From the NCBI RefSeq assembly GCF_035582795.1, contig NC_134367.1, positions 120,242,062 to 120,306,061 of the forward strand: a DNA stretch of 64,000 nucleotides, in the 5' to 3' direction. Under the pieces are notes generated by a model. It was not told the DNA's origin. It saw only the letters and a list, made by a program, of their open reading frames with translations, and did not search any database. The position numbers and the translations under genes were made by a program. Shown here piece by piece: positions 15,201 to 29,539 of this stretch (the stretch's first letter is position 1; each line of letters begins with the position of its first letter). Source of the stretch: Mycteria americana (lineage: Eukaryota; Chordata; Aves; Ciconiiformes; Ciconiidae).

Positions 15201-17265
15201 CTCTCCGAGAGAGAATTATACAGTGTTGCCCCTTTACGAACGAAAGCTTTAGCAGAACGCGAATGTCTGTCTACCAGCGAATGCAGTTCCAAGGGACAGT
15301 GAAAACCAGCTACAGCTTTCCGTGCTGGCAGCTTTCCTGTGGGCGCAATCGCTGGACGTTTCGAATTTGGCAGCCGGGCTCTCCGAGAGAGAAATACAAA
15401 GTGTTGCCCGTTTACGAACGAAAGCTTTTGCAGAACGCGAATGTCTGTCTACCAGCGAATGCAGTTCCAAGGGACAGTGAAAACCAGCTACAGCTTTCCG
15501 TGCTGGCAGCTTTCCTGTGGGCGCAATCGCTGGACGTTTCGAATTTGGCAGCCGGGCTCTCCGAGAGAGAAATACACAGTGTTGCCCCTTTACGAACGAA
15601 AGCTTTAGCAGAACGCGAATGTCTGTCTACCAGCGAATGCAGTTCCAAGGGACAGTGAAAACCAGCTACAGCTTTCCGTGCTGGCAGCTTTCCTGTGGGC
15701 GCAATCGCTGGATGTTTCGAATTTGGCAGCCGGGCTCTCCGAGAGAGAATTATACAGTGTTGCCCCTTTACGAACGAAAGCTTTAGCAGAACGCGAATGT
15801 CTGTCTACCAGCGAATGCAGTTCCAAGGGACAGTGAAAACCAGCTACAGCTTTCCGTGCTGGCAGCTTTCCTGTGGGCGCAATCGCTGGACGTTTCGAAT
15901 TTGGCAGACGGGCTCTCCCAGAGAGAAATACACAATGTTGCCCCATTACGAACCAAAGCTTTTGCAGAACGCGAATGTCTGTCTACCAGCGAATGCAGTT
16001 CCAAGGGACAGTGAAAACCAGCTACAGCTTTCCGTGCTGGGAGCTTTCCTGTGGGCGCAATCGCTGGACGTTTCGAATTTGGCAGCCGGGCTCTCCCAGA
16101 GAGAAATACACAGTGTTGCCCCTTTACGAACGAAAGCTGTTGCAGAACGCGAATGTCTGTCTACCAGCGAATGCAGTTCCAAGGGACAGTGAAAACCAGC
16201 TACAGCTTTCCGTGCTGGCAGCTTTCCTGTGGGCGCAATCGCTGGACGTTTCGAATTTGGCAGCCGGGCTCTCCGAGAGAGATATACACAGTGTTGCCCC
16301 TTTACGAACGAAAGCTTTAGGAGAACGCGAATGTCTGTCTACCAGCGAATGCAGTTCCAAGGGACAGTGAAAACCAGCTACAGCTTTCCATGCTGGCAGC
16401 TTTCCTGTGGGCGCAATCTCTGGACGTTTCGAATTTGGCAGCCGGGCTGTGCGAGAGAGAAATACACAGTGTTGCCCCTTTACGAACGAAAGCTGTTGCA
16501 GAACGCGAATGTCTGTCTACCAGCGAATGCAGTTCCAAGGGACAGTGAAAACCAGCTACAGCTTTCCGTGCTGGCAGCTTTCCTGTGGGCGCAATCGCTG
16601 GACGTTTCGAATTTGGCAGACGGGCTCTCCCAGAGAGAAATACACAATGTTGCCCCATTACGAACCAAAGCTTTTGCAGAACGCGAATGTCTGTCTACCA
16701 GCGAATGCAGTTCCAAGGGACAGTGAAAACCAGCTACAGCTTTCCGTGCTGGCAGCTTTCCTGTGGGCGCAATCGCTGGACGTTTCGAATTTGGCAGCTG
16801 GGCTCTCCGAGAGAGAAATATATACTGTTGCCCCTTTACGAAAGAAAGCTTTAGCAGAACGCGAATGTCTGTCTACCAGCGAATGCAGTTCCAAGGGACA
16901 GTGAAAACCAGCTACAGCTTTCCGTGCTAGCAGCTTTCCTGTGGGCGCAATCGCTGGACGTTTCGAATTTGGCAGCCGGGCTCTCCGAGAGAGATATACA
17001 CAGTGTTGCCCCTTTACGAACGAAAGCTTTTGCAGAACGCGAATGTCTGTCTACCAGCGAATGCAGTTCCAAGGGACAGTGAAAACCAGCTACAGCTTTC
17101 CGTGCTGGCAGCTTTCCTGTGGGCGCAATCGCTGGACGTTTCGAATTTGGCAGCCGGGCTCTCCGAGAGAGAAATACAAAGTGTTGCCCCTTTACGAACG
17201 AAAGCTGTTGCAGAACGCGAATGTCTGTCTACCAATGAATGCAGTTCCAAGGGACAGTGAAAACC
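12282..17265 (+). repeat. Satellite higher-order repeat, copy 1 (28 monomers, 4,984 bp)
   Basis: The variant pattern of consecutive monomers here is repeated in the same order in the next block, 17,266-22,071. Offsets are 4,984 bp for the first five monomers and 4,806 bp after that. Diagnostic monomers present in both blocks include one with GTTGAAGAAC instead of GTTGCAGAAC, one with TTTCAAATTT instead of TTTCGAATTT, one with ACCAATGAATG, and one with TTTAGGAGAAC. Compared by eye the matched monomers look identical. Copy 1 has one monomer (about 13,172-13,349, carrying CTGTGCGCGCAATC) that copy 2 lacks. Confidence 0.9.
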
Positions 17266-20200
17266 AGCTACAGCTTTCCGTGCTGGCAGCTTTCCTGTGG
17301 GCGCAATCGCTGGACGTTTCGAATTTGGCAGCCGGGCTCTCCGAGAGAGAAATACAAAGTGTTACCCCTTTACGAACGAAAGCTTTTGCAGAACGCGAAT
17401 GTCTGTCTACCAGCGAATGCAGTTCCAAGGGACAGTGAAAACCAGCTACAGCTTTCCGTGCTGGCAGCTTTCCTGTGGGCGCAATCGCTCGACGTTTCGA
17501 ATTTGGCAGCCGGGCTCTGCGAGAGAGAAATACAAAGTGTTGCCCCATTACCAACCAAAGCTGTTGCAGAACGCGAATGTCTGTCTACCAGCGAATGCAG
17601 TTCCAAGGGACAGTGAAAACCAGCTACAGCTTTCCGGGCTGGCAGCTTTCCTGTGGGCGCAATCGCTCGACGTTTCGAATTTGGCAGCCGGGCTCTCCGA
17701 GAGAGAAATACAAAATGTTGCCCCTTTACGAACGAAAGCTGTTGAAGAACGCGAATGTCTGTCTACCAGCGAATGCAGTTCCAAGGGACAGTGAAAACCA
17801 GCTACAGCTTTCCGTGCTGGCAGCTTTCCTGTGGGCGCAATCGCTGGACGTTTCGAATTTGGCAGCCGGGCTCTGCGAGAGAGAAATACAAAGTGTTGCC
17901 CCTTTACGAACGAAAGCTTTTGCAGAACGCGAATGTCTGTCTACCAGCGAATGCAGTTCCAAGGGACAGTGAAAACCAGCTACAGCTTTCCGTGCTGGCA
18001 GCTTTCCTGTGGGCGCAATCTCTGGACGTTTCGAATTTGGCAGCCGGGCTCTCCCAGAGAGAAATACACAGTGTTGCCCCTTTACGAACGAAAGCTTTTG
18101 CAGAACGCGAATGTCTGTCTACCAGCGAATGCAGTTCCAAGGGACAGTGAAAACCAGCTACAGCTTTCTGTGCTGGCAGCTTTCCTGTGGGCGCAATCGC
18201 TGGACGTTTCGAATTTGGCAGCCGGGCTCTCCGAGAGAGAAATACAAAGTGTTGCCCCATTACCAACCAAAGCTTTTGCAGAACGCGAATGTCTGTCTAC
18301 CAGCGAATGCAGTTCCAAGGGACAGTGAAAACCAGCTACAGCTTTCCGGGCTGGCAGCTTTCCTGTGGGCGCAATCTCTGGACGTTTCGAATTTGGCAGC
18401 CGGGCTCTCCCAGAGAGAAATACACAGTGTTGCCCCTTTACGAACGAAAGCTTTTGCAGAACGCGAATGTCTGTCTACCAGCGAATGCAGTTCCAAGGGA
18501 CAGTGAAAACCAGCTACAGCTTTCCGTGCTGGCAGCTTTCCTGTGGGCGCAATCGCTGGACGTTTCAAATTTGGCAGCCGGGCTGTGCGAGAGAGAAATA
18601 TACAGTGTTGCCCGTTTACGAACGAAAGCTTTTGCAGAACGCGAATGTCTGTCTACCAGCGAATGCAGTTCCAAGGGACAGTGAAAACCAGCTACAGCTT
18701 TCCGTGCTGGCAGCTTTCCTGTGGGCGCAATCGCTGGATGTTTCGAATTTGGCAGCCGGGCTCTCCGAGAGAGAAATACAAAATGTTGCCCCTTTACGGA
18801 CGAAAGCTGTTGAAGAACGCGAATGTCTGTCTACCAGCGAATGCAGTTCCAAGGGACAGTGAAAACCAGCTACAGCTTTCCGTGCTGGCAGCTTTCCTGT
18901 GGGCGCAATCTCTGGACGTTTCGAATTTGGCAGCCGGGCTCTCCCAGAGAGAAATACACAGTGTTGCCCCTTTACGAACGAAAGCTTTTGCAGAACGCGA
19001 ATGTCTGTCTACCAGCGAATGCAGTTCCAAGGGACAGTGAAAACCAGCTACAGCTTTCCGTGCTGGCAGCTTTCCTGTGCGCGCAATCGCTGGACGTTTC
19101 GAATTTGGCAGCCGGGCTCTCCCAGAGAGAAATACACAATGTTGCCCCTTTACGAACGAAAGCTTTTGCAGAACGCGAATGTCTGTCTACCAGCGAATGC
19201 AGTTCCAAGGGACAGTGAAAACCAGCTACAGCTTTCCGTGCTGGCAGCTTTCCTGTGGGCGCAATCGCTGGACGTTTCGAATTTGGCAGCCGGGCTCTCC
19301 GAGAGAGAAATACAAAGTGTTACCCCTTTACGAACGAAAGCTGTTGCAGAACGCGAATGTCTGTCTACCAGCGAATGCAGTTCCAAGGGACAGTGAAAAC
19401 CAGCTACAGCTTTCCGTGCTGGCAGCTTTCCTGTGGGCGCAATCGCTCGACGTTTCGAATTTGGCAGCCGGGCTCTGCGAGAGAGAAATACAAAGTGTTG
19501 CCCCATTACCAACCAAAGCTGTTGCAGAACGCGAATGTCTGTCTACCAGCGAATGCAGTTCCAAGGGACAGTGAAAACCAGCTACAGCTTTCCGTGCTGG
19601 CAGCTTTCCTGTGGGCGCAATCGCTGGACGTTTCGAATTTGGCAGCCGGGCTCTCCGAGAGAGAAATACACAGTGTTGCCCGTTTACGAACGAAAGCTTT
19701 TGCAGAACGCGAATGTCTGTCTACCAGCGAATGCAGTTCCAAGGGACAGTGAAAACCAGCTACAGCTTTCCGTGCTGGCAGCTTTCCTGTGGGCGCAATC
19801 GCTGGACGTTTCGAATTTGGCAGCCGGGCTCTCCGAGAGAGAAATACACAGTGTTGCCCCTTTACGAACGAAAGCTTTAGCAGAACGCGAATGTCTGTCT
19901 ACCAGCGAATGCAGTTCCAAGGGACAGTGAAAACCAGCTACAGCTTTCCGTGCTGGCAGCTTTCCTGTGGGCGCAATCGCTGGATGTTTCGAATTTGGCA
20001 GCCGGGCTCTCCGAGAGAGAATTATACAGTGTTGCCCCTTTACGAACGAAAGCTTTAGCAGAACGCGAATGTCTGTCTACCAGCGAATGCAGTTCCAAGG
20101 GACAGTGAAAACCAGCTACAGCTTTCCGTGCTGGCAGCTTTCCTGTGGGCGCAATCGCTGGACGTTTCGAATTTGGCAGCCGGGCTCTCCGAGAGAGAAA

Positions 20201-22071
20201 TACAAAGTGTTGCCCGTTTACGAACGAAAGCTTTTGCAGAACGCGAATGTCTGTCTACCAGCGAATGCAGTTCCAAGGGACAGTGAAAACCAGCTACAGC
20301 TTTCCGTGCTGGCAGCTTTCCTGTGGGCGCAATCGCTGGACGTTTCGAATTTGGCAGCCGGGCTCTCCGAGAGAGAAATACACAGTGTTGCCCCTTTACG
20401 AACGAAAGCTTTAGCAGAACGCGAATGTCTGTCTACCAGCGAATGCAGTTCCAAGGGACAGTGAAAACCAGCTACAGCTTTCCGTGCTGGCAGCTTTCCT
20501 GTGGGCGCAATCGCTGGATGTTTCGAATTTGGCAGCCGGGCTCTCCGAGAGAGAATTATACAGTGTTGCCCCTTTACGAACGAAAGCTTTAGCAGAACGC
20601 GAATGTCTGTCTACCAGCGAATGCAGTTCCAAGGGACAGTGAAAACCAGCTACAGCTTTCCGTGCTGGCAGCTTTCCTGTGGGCGCAATCGCTGGACGTT
20701 TCGAATTTGGCAGACGGGCTCTCCCAGAGAGAAATACACAATGTTGCCCCATTACGAACCAAAGCTTTTGCAGAACGCGAATGTCTGTCTACCAGCGAAT
20801 GCAGTTCCAAGGGACAGTGAAAACCAGCTACAGCTTTCCGTGCTGGGAGCTTTCCTGTGGGCGCAATCGCTGGACGTTTCGAATTTGGCAGCCGGGCTCT
20901 CCCAGAGAGAAATACACAGTGTTGCCCCTTTACGAACGAAAGCTGTTGCAGAACGCGAATGTCTGTCTACCAGCGAATGCAGTTCCAAGGGACAGTGAAA
21001 ACCAGCTACAGCTTTCCGTGCTGGCAGCTTTCCTGTGGGCGCAATCGCTGGACGTTTCGAATTTGGCAGCCGGGCTCTCCGAGAGAGATATACACAGTGT
21101 TGCCCCTTTACGAACGAAAGCTTTAGGAGAACGCGAATGTCTGTCTACCAGCGAATGCAGTTCCAAGGGACAGTGAAAACCAGCTACAGCTTTCCATGCT
21201 GGCAGCTTTCCTGTGGGCGCAATCTCTGGACGTTTCGAATTTGGCAGCCGGGCTGTGCGAGAGAGAAATACACAGTGTTGCCCCTTTACGAACGAAAGCT
21301 GTTGCAGAACGCGAATGTCTGTCTACCAGCGAATGCAGTTCCAAGGGACAGTGAAAACCAGCTACAGCTTTCCGTGCTGGCAGCTTTCCTGTGGGCGCAA
21401 TCGCTGGACGTTTCGAATTTGGCAGACGGGCTCTCCCAGAGAGAAATACACAATGTTGCCCCATTACGAACCAAAGCTTTTGCAGAACGCGAATGTCTGT
21501 CTACCAGCGAATGCAGTTCCAAGGGACAGTGAAAACCAGCTACAGCTTTCCGTGCTGGCAGCTTTCCTGTGGGCGCAATCGCTGGACGTTTCGAATTTGG
21601 CAGCTGGGCTCTCCGAGAGAGAAATATATACTGTTGCCCCTTTACGAAAGAAAGCTTTAGCAGAACGCGAATGTCTGTCTACCAGCGAATGCAGTTCCAA
21701 GGGACAGTGAAAACCAGCTACAGCTTTCCGTGCTAGCAGCTTTCCTGTGGGCGCAATCGCTGGACGTTTCGAATTTGGCAGCCGGGCTCTCCGAGAGAGA
21801 TATACACAGTGTTGCCCCTTTACGAACGAAAGCTTTTGCAGAACGCGAATGTCTGTCTACCAGCGAATGCAGTTCCAAGGGACAGTGAAAACCAGCTACA
21901 GCTTTCCGTGCTGGCAGCTTTCCTGTGGGCGCAATCGCTGGACGTTTCGAATTTGGCAGCCGGGCTCTCCGAGAGAGAAATACAAAGTGTTGCCCCTTTA
22001 CGAACGAAAGCTGTTGCAGAACGCGAATGTCTGTCTACCAATGAATGCAGTTCCAAGGGACAGTGAAAACC
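17266..22071 (+). repeat. Satellite higher-order repeat, copy 2 (27 monomers, 4,806 bp)
   Basis: Tandem copy of the preceding block, starting at the monomer directly after it. It lacks one monomer relative to copy 1 and otherwise carries the same order of variants up to the monomer at 21,894-22,071. The following monomers (22,072 on) match the series near 5.3 kb and 11.2 kb instead, so the array is a mosaic of overlapping duplications rather than one fixed HOR. Confidence 0.9.
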
Positions 22072-25000
22072 AGCTACAGCTTTCCGTGCTGGCAGCTTTC
22101 CTGTGGGCGCAATCGCTGGACGTTTCGAATTTGGCAGCCGGGCTCTGCGAGAGAGAAATATACAGTGTTGCCCCTTTACGAACGAAAGCTTTTGCAGAAC
22201 GCGAATGTCTGTCTACCAGCGAATGCAGTTCCAAGGGACAGTGAAAACCAGCTACAGCTTTCCGTGCTGGCAGCTTTCCTGTGGGCGCAATCGCTGGATG
22301 TTTCGAATTTGGCAGCCGGGCTCTCCGAGAGAGAATTATACAGTGTTGCCCCTTTACGAACGAAAGCTTTAGCAGAACGCGAATGTCTGTCTACCAGCGA
22401 ATGCAGTTCCAAGGGACAGTGAAAACCAGCTACAGCTTTCCGTGCTGGCAGCTTTCCTGTGGGCGCAATCGCTGGACGTTTCGAATTTGGCAGCTGGGCT
22501 CTCCGAGAGAGAAATATATACTGTTGCCCCTTTACGAAAGAAAGCTTTAGCAGAACGCGAATGTCTGTCTACCAGCGAATGCAGTTCCAAGGGACAGTGA
22601 AAACCAGCTACAGCTTTCCGTGCTAGCAGCTTTCCTGTGGGCGCAATCGCTGGACGTTTCGAATTTGGCAGCCGGGCTCTCCGAGAGAGAAATACAAAGT
22701 GTTACCCCTTTACGAACGAAAGCTTTTGCAGAACGCGAATGTCTGTCTACCAGCGAATGCAGTTCCAAGGGACAGTGAAAACCAGCTACAGCTTTCCGTG
22801 CTGGCAGCTTTCCTGTGGGCGCAATCGCTCGACGTTTCGAATTTGGCAGCCGGGCTCTGCGAGAGAGAAATACAAAGTGTTGCCCCATTACCAACCAAAG
22901 CTGTTGCAGAACGCGAATGTCTGTCTACCAGCGAATGCAGTTCCAAGGGACAGTGAAAACCAGCTACAGCTTTCCGTGCTGGGAGCTTTCCTGTGGGCGC
23001 AATCGCTGGACGTTTCGAATTTGGCAGCCGGGCTGTGCGAGAGAGAAATATACAGTGTTGCCCGTTTACGAACGAAAGCTTTTGCAGAACGCGAATGTCT
23101 GCCTACCAGCGAATGCAGTTCCAAGGGACAGTGAAAACCAGCTACAGCTTTCCGTGCTGGGAGCTTTCCTGTGGGCGCAATCGCTGGATGTTTCGAATTT
23201 GGCAGCCGGGCTCTCCCAGAGAGAAATACACAATGTTGCCCCTTTACGAACGAAAGCTTTTGCAGAACGCGAATGTCTGTCTACCAGCGAATGCAGTTCC
23301 AAGGGACAGTGAAAACCAGCTACAGCTTTCCGGGCTGGCAGCTTTCCTGTGGGCGCAATCGCTCGACGTTTCGAATTTGGCAGCCGGGCTCTCCGAGAGA
23401 GAAATACAAAATGTTGCCCCTTTACGAACGAAAGCTGTTGAAGAACGCGAATGTCTGTCTACCAGCGAATGCAGTTCCAAGGGACAGTGAAAACCAGCTA
23501 CAGCTTTCCGTGCTGGCAGCTTTCCTGTGGGCGCAATCGCTGGACGTTTCGAATTTGGCAGCCGGGCTCTGCGAGAGAGAAATACAAAGTGTTGCCCCTT
23601 TACGAACGAAAGCTTTTGCAGAACGCGAATGTCTGTCTACCAGCGAATGCAGTTCCAAGGGACAGTGAAAACCAGCTACAGCTTTCCGTGCTGGCAGCTT
23701 TCCTGTGGGCGCAATCTCTGGACGTTTCGAATTTGGCAGCCGGGCTCTCCCAGAGAGAAATACACAGTGTTGCCCCTTTACGAACGAAAGCTTTTGCAGA
23801 ACGCGAATGTCTGTCTACCAGCGAATGCAGTTCCAAGGGACAGTGAAAACCAGCTACAGCTTTCCGTGCTGGCAGCTTTCCTGTGCGCGCAATCGCTGGA
23901 CGTTTCGAATTTGGCAGCCGGGCTCTCCCAGAGAGAAATACACAATGTTGCCCCTTTACGAACGAAAGCTTTTGCAGAACGCGAATGTCTGTCTACCAGC
24001 GAATGCAGTTCCAAGGGACAGTGAAAACCAGCTACAGCTTTCCGTGCTGGCAGCTTTCCTGTGGGCGCAATCGCTGGACGTTTCGAATTTGGCAGCCGGG
24101 CTCTCCGAGAGAGAAATACAAAGTGTTGCCCCATTACCAACCAAAGCTTTTGCAGAACGCGAATGTCTGTCTACCAGCGAATGCAGTTCCAAGGGACAGT
24201 GAAAACCAGCTACAGCTTTCCGTGCTGGCAGCTTTCCTGTGGGCGCAATCGCTGGACGTTTCGAATTTGGCAGCCGGGCTCTCCGAGAGAGAAATACAAA
24301 GTGTTACCCCTTTACGAACGAAAGCTGTTGCAGAACGCGAATGTCTGTCTACCAGCGAATGCAGTTCCAAGGGACAGTGAAAACCAGCTACAGCTTTCCG
24401 TGCTGGCAGCTTTCCTGTGGGCGCAATCGCTCGACGTTTCGAATTTGGCAGCCGGGCTCTGCGAGAGAGAAATACAAAGTGTTGCCCCATTACCAACCAA
24501 AGCTGTTGCAGAACGCGAATGTCTGTCTACCAGCGAATGCAGTTCCAAGGGACAGTGAAAACCAGCTACAGCTTTCCGTGCTGGCAGCTTTCCTGTGGGC
24601 GCAATCGCTGGACTTTTCGAATTTGGCAGCCGGGCTCTCCGAGAGAGAAATACACAGTGTTGCCCCTTTACGAACGAAAGCTTTAGGAGAACGCGAATGT
24701 CTGTCTACCAGCGAATGCAGTTCCAAGGGACAGTGAATACCAGCTACAGCTTTCCATGCTGGCAGCTTTCCTGTGGGCGCAATCTCTGGACGTTTCGAAT
24801 TTGGCAGCCGGGCTGTGCGAGAGAGAAATACACAGTGTTGCCCCTTTACGAACGAAAGCTGTTGCAGAACGCGAATGTCTGTCTACCAGCGAATGCAGTT
24901 CCAAGGGACAGTGAAAACCAGCTACAGCTTTCCGTGCTGGCAGCTTTCCTGTGGGCGCAATCGCTGGACGTTTCGATTTGGCAGCTGGGCTCTCCGAGAG

Positions 25001-28000
25001 AGAAATACACACTGTTGCCCCTTTACGAAAGAAAGCTTTAGCAGAACGCGAATGTCTGTCTACCAGCGAATGCAGTTCCAAGGGACAGTGAAAACCAGCT
25101 ACAGCTTTCCGTGCTAGCAGCTTTCCTGTGGGCGCAATCGCTGGACGTTTCGAATTTGGCAGCCGGGCTCTCCGAGAGAGAAATACAAAGTGTTACCCCT
25201 TTACGAACGAAAGCTTTTGCAGAACGCGAATGTCTGTCTACCAGCGAATGCAGTTCCAAGGGACAGTGAAAACCAGCTACAGCTTTCCGTGCTGGCAGCT
25301 TTCCTGTGGGCGCAATCGCTGGACGTTTCGAATTTGGCAGCCGGGCTCTCCGAGAGAGAAATACAAAGTGTTGCCCCTTTACGAACGAAAGCTGTTGCAG
25401 AACGCGAATGTCTGTCTACCAATGAATGCAGTTCCAAGGGACAGTGAAAACCAGCTACAGCTTTCCGTGCTGGCAGCTTTCCTGTGGGCGCAATCGCTGG
25501 ATGTTTCGAATTTGGCAGCCGGGCTCTCCGAGAGAGAATTATACAGTGTTGCCCCTTTACGAACGAAAGCTTTAGCAGAACGCGAATGTCTGTCTACCAG
25601 CGAATGCAGTTCCAAGGGACAGTGAAAACCAGCTACAGCTTTCCGTGCTGGCAGCTTTCCTGTGGGCGCAATCGCTGGACGTTTCGAATTTGGCAGCCGG
25701 GCTCTCCGAGAGAGAAATACAAAGTGTTACCCCTTTACGAACGAAAGCTTTTGCAGAACGCGAATGTCTGTCTACCAGCGAATGCAGTTCCAAGGGACAG
25801 TGAAAACCAGCTACAGCTTTCCGTGCTGGCAGCTTTCCTGTGGGCGCAATCGCTGGACGTTTCGAATTTGGCAGCCGGGCTCTCCGAGAGAGAAATATAT
25901 ACTGTTGCCCCTTTACGAAAGAAAGCTTTAGCAGAACGCGAATGTCTGTCTACCAGCGAATGCAGTTCCAAGGGACAGTGAAAACCAGCTACAGCTTTCC
26001 GTGCTAGCAGCTTTCCTGTGGGCGCAATCGCTGGACGTTTCGAATTTGGCAGCCGGGCTCTCCGAGAGAGAAATACAAAGTGTTACCCCTTTACGAACGA
26101 AAGCTTTTGCAGAACGCGAATGTCTGTCTACCAGCGAATGCAGTTCCAAGGGACAGTGAAAACCAGCTACAGCTTTCCGTGCTGGCAGCTTTCCTGTGGG
26201 CGCAATCGCTCGACGTTTCGAATTTGGCAGCCGGGCTCTGCGAGAGAGAAATACAAAGTGTTGCCCCATTACGAACGAAAGCTTTAGCAGAACGCGAATG
26301 TCTGTCTACCAGCGAATGCAGTTCCAAGGGACAGTGAAAACCAGCTACAGCTTTCCGTGCTGGGAGCTTTCCTGTGGGCGCAATCGCTGGACGTTTCGAA
26401 TTTGGCAGCCGGGCTGTGCGAGAGAGAAATATACAGTGTTGCCCGTTTACGAACGAAAGCTTTTGCAGAACGCGAATGTCTGCCTACCAGCGAATGCAGT
26501 TCCAAGGGACAGTGAAAACCAGCTACAGCTTTCCGTGCTGGGAGCTTTCCTGTGGGCGCAATCGCTGGATGTTTCGAATTTGGCAGCCGGGCTCTCCCAG
26601 AGAGAAATACACAATGTTGCCCCTTTACGAACGAAAGCTTTTGCAGAACGCGAATGTCTGTCTACCAGCGAATGCAGTTCCAAGGGACAGTGAAAACCAG
26701 CTACAGCTTTCCGTGCTGGCAGCTTTCCTGTGGGCGCAATCTCTGGACGTTTCGAATTTGGCAGCCGGGCTCTCCGAGAGAGAAATACAAAGTGTTGCCC
26801 CATTACCAACCAAAGCTTTTGCAGAACGCGAATGTCTGTCTACCAGCGAATGCAGTTCCAAGGGACAGTGAAAACCAGCTACAGCTTTCCGGGCTGGCAG
26901 CTTTCCTGTGGGCGCAATCGCTCGACGTTTCGAATTTGGCAGCCGGGCTCTCCGAGAGAGAAATACAAAATGTTGCCCCTTTACGAACGAAAGCTGTTGC
27001 AGAACGCGAATGTCTGTCTACCAGCGAATGCAGTTCCAAGGGACAGTGAAAACCAGCTACAGCTTTCCGTGCTGGCAGCTTTCCTGTGGGCGCAATCGCT
27101 GGACGTTTCGAATTTGGCAGCCGGGCTCTGCGAGAGAGAAATACAAAGTGTTGCCCCTTTACGAACGAAAGCTTTTGCAGAACGCGAATGTCTGTCTACC
27201 AGCGAATGCAGTTCCAAGGGACAGTGAAAACCAGCTACAGCTTTCCGTGCTGGCAGCTTTCCTGTGGGCGCAATCTCTGGACGTTTCGAATTTGGCAGCC
27301 GGGCTCTCCCAGAGAGAAATACACAGTGTTGCCCCTTTACGAACGAAAGCTTTTGCAGAACGCGAATGTCTGTCTACCAGCGAATGCAGTTCCAAGGGAC
27401 AGTGAAAACCAGCTACAGCTTTCCGGGCTGGCAGCTTTCCTGTGGGCGCAATCTCTGGACGTTTCGAATTTGGCAGCCGGGCTCTCCCAGAGAGAAATAC
27501 ACAGTGTTGCCCCTTTACGAACGAAAGCTTTTGCAGAACGCGAATGTCTGTCTACCAGCGAATGCAGTTCCAAGGGACAGTGAAAACCAGCTACAGCTTT
27601 CCGTGCTGGCAGCTTTCCTGTGGGCGCAATCGCTCGACGTTTCGAATTTGGCAGCCGGGCTCTCCGAGAGAGAAATACAAAATGTTGCCCCTTTACGGAC
27701 GAAAGCTGTTGAAGAACGCGAATGTCTGTCTACCAGCGAATGCAGTTCCAAGGGACAGTGAAAACCAGCTACAGCTTTCCGTGCTGGCAGCTTTCCTGTG
27801 CGCGCAATCGCTGGACGTTTCGAATTTGGCAGCCGGGCTCTCCCAGAGAGAAATACACAATGTTGCCCCTTTACGAACGAAAGCTTTTGCAGAACGCGAA
27901 TGTCTGTCTACCAGCGAATGCAGTTCCAAGGGACAGTGAAAACCAGCTACAGCTTTCCGTGCTGGCAGCTTTCCTGTGGGCGCAATCGCTGGACGTTTCG

Positions 28001-29539
28001 AATTTGGCAGCCGGGCTCTCCGAGAGAGAAATACAAAGTGTTGCCCCATTACCAACCAAAGCTTTTGCAGAACGCGAATGTCTGTCTACCAGCGAATGCA
28101 GTTCCAAGGGACAGTGAAAACCAGCTACAGCTTTCCGTGCTGGCAGCTTTCCTGTGGGCGCAATCGCTGGACGTTTCGAATTTGGCAGCCGGGCTCTCCG
28201 AGAGAGAAATACAAAGTGTTACCCCTTTACGAACGAAAGCTGTTGCAGAACGCGAATGTCTGTCTACCAGCGAATGCAGTTCCAAGGGACAGTGAAAACC
28301 AGCTACAGCTTTCCGTGCTGGCAGCTTTCCTGTGGGCGCAATCGCTCGACGTTTCGAATTTGGCAGCCGGGCTCTGCGAGAGAGAAATACAAAGTGTTGC
28401 CCCATTACCAACCAAAGCTGTTGCAGAACGCGAATGTCTGTCTACCAGCGAATGCAGTTCCAAGGGACAGTGAAAACCAGCTACAGCTTTCCGTGCTGGC
28501 AGCTTTCCTGTGGGCGCAATCGCTGGATGTTTCGAATTTGGCAGCCGGGCTCTCCGAGAGAGAATTATACAGTGTTGCCCCTTTACGAACGAAAGCTTTA
28601 GCAGAACGCGAATGTCTGTCTACCAGCGAATGCAGTTCCAAGGGACAGTGAAAACCAGCTACAGCTTTCCGTGCTGGCAGCTTTCCTGTGGGCGCAATCG
28701 CTGGACGTTTCGAATTTGGCAGCTGGGCTCTCCGAGAGAGAAATATATACTGTTGCCCCTTTACGAACGAAAGCTTTAGCAGAACGCGAATGTCTGTCTA
28801 CCAGCGAATGCAGTTCCAAGGGACAGTGAAAACCAGCTACAGCTTTCCGTGCTGGCAGCTTTCCTGTGGGCGCAATCGCTGGACGTTTCGAATTTGGCAG
28901 CCGGGCTCTCCGAGAGAGAAATACAAAGTGTTACCCCTTTACGAACGAAAGCTTTAGCAGAACGCGAATGTCTGTCTACCAGCGAATGCAGTTCCAAGGG
29001 ACAGTGAAAACCAGCTACAGCTTTCCGTGCTGGCAGCTTTCCTGTGGGCGCAATCGCTGGACGTTTCGAATTTGGCAGCCGGGCTCTCCGAGAGAGAAAT
29101 ACACAGTGTTGCCCCTTTACGAACGAAAGCTTTAGGAGAACGCGAATGTCTGTCTACCAGCGAATGCAGTTCCAAGGGACAGTGAAAACCAGCTACAGCT
29201 TTCCATGCTGGCAGCTTTCCTGTGGGCGCAATCTCTGGACGTTTCGAATTTGGCAGCCGGGCTCTGCGAGAGAGAAATACACAGTGTTGCCCCTTTACGA
29301 ACGAAAGCTGTTGCAGAACGCGAATGTCTGTCTACCAGCGAATGCAGTTCCAAGGGACAGTGAAAACCAGCTACAGCTTTCCGTGCTGGCAGCTTTCCTG
29401 TGGGCGCAATCGCTGGACGTTTCGAATTTGGCAGCCGGACTCTGCGAGAGAGAATTATACAGTGTTGCCCCTTTACGAACGAAAGCTTTAGCAGAACGCG
29501 AATGTCTGTCTACCAGCGAATGCAGTTCCAAGGGACAGT

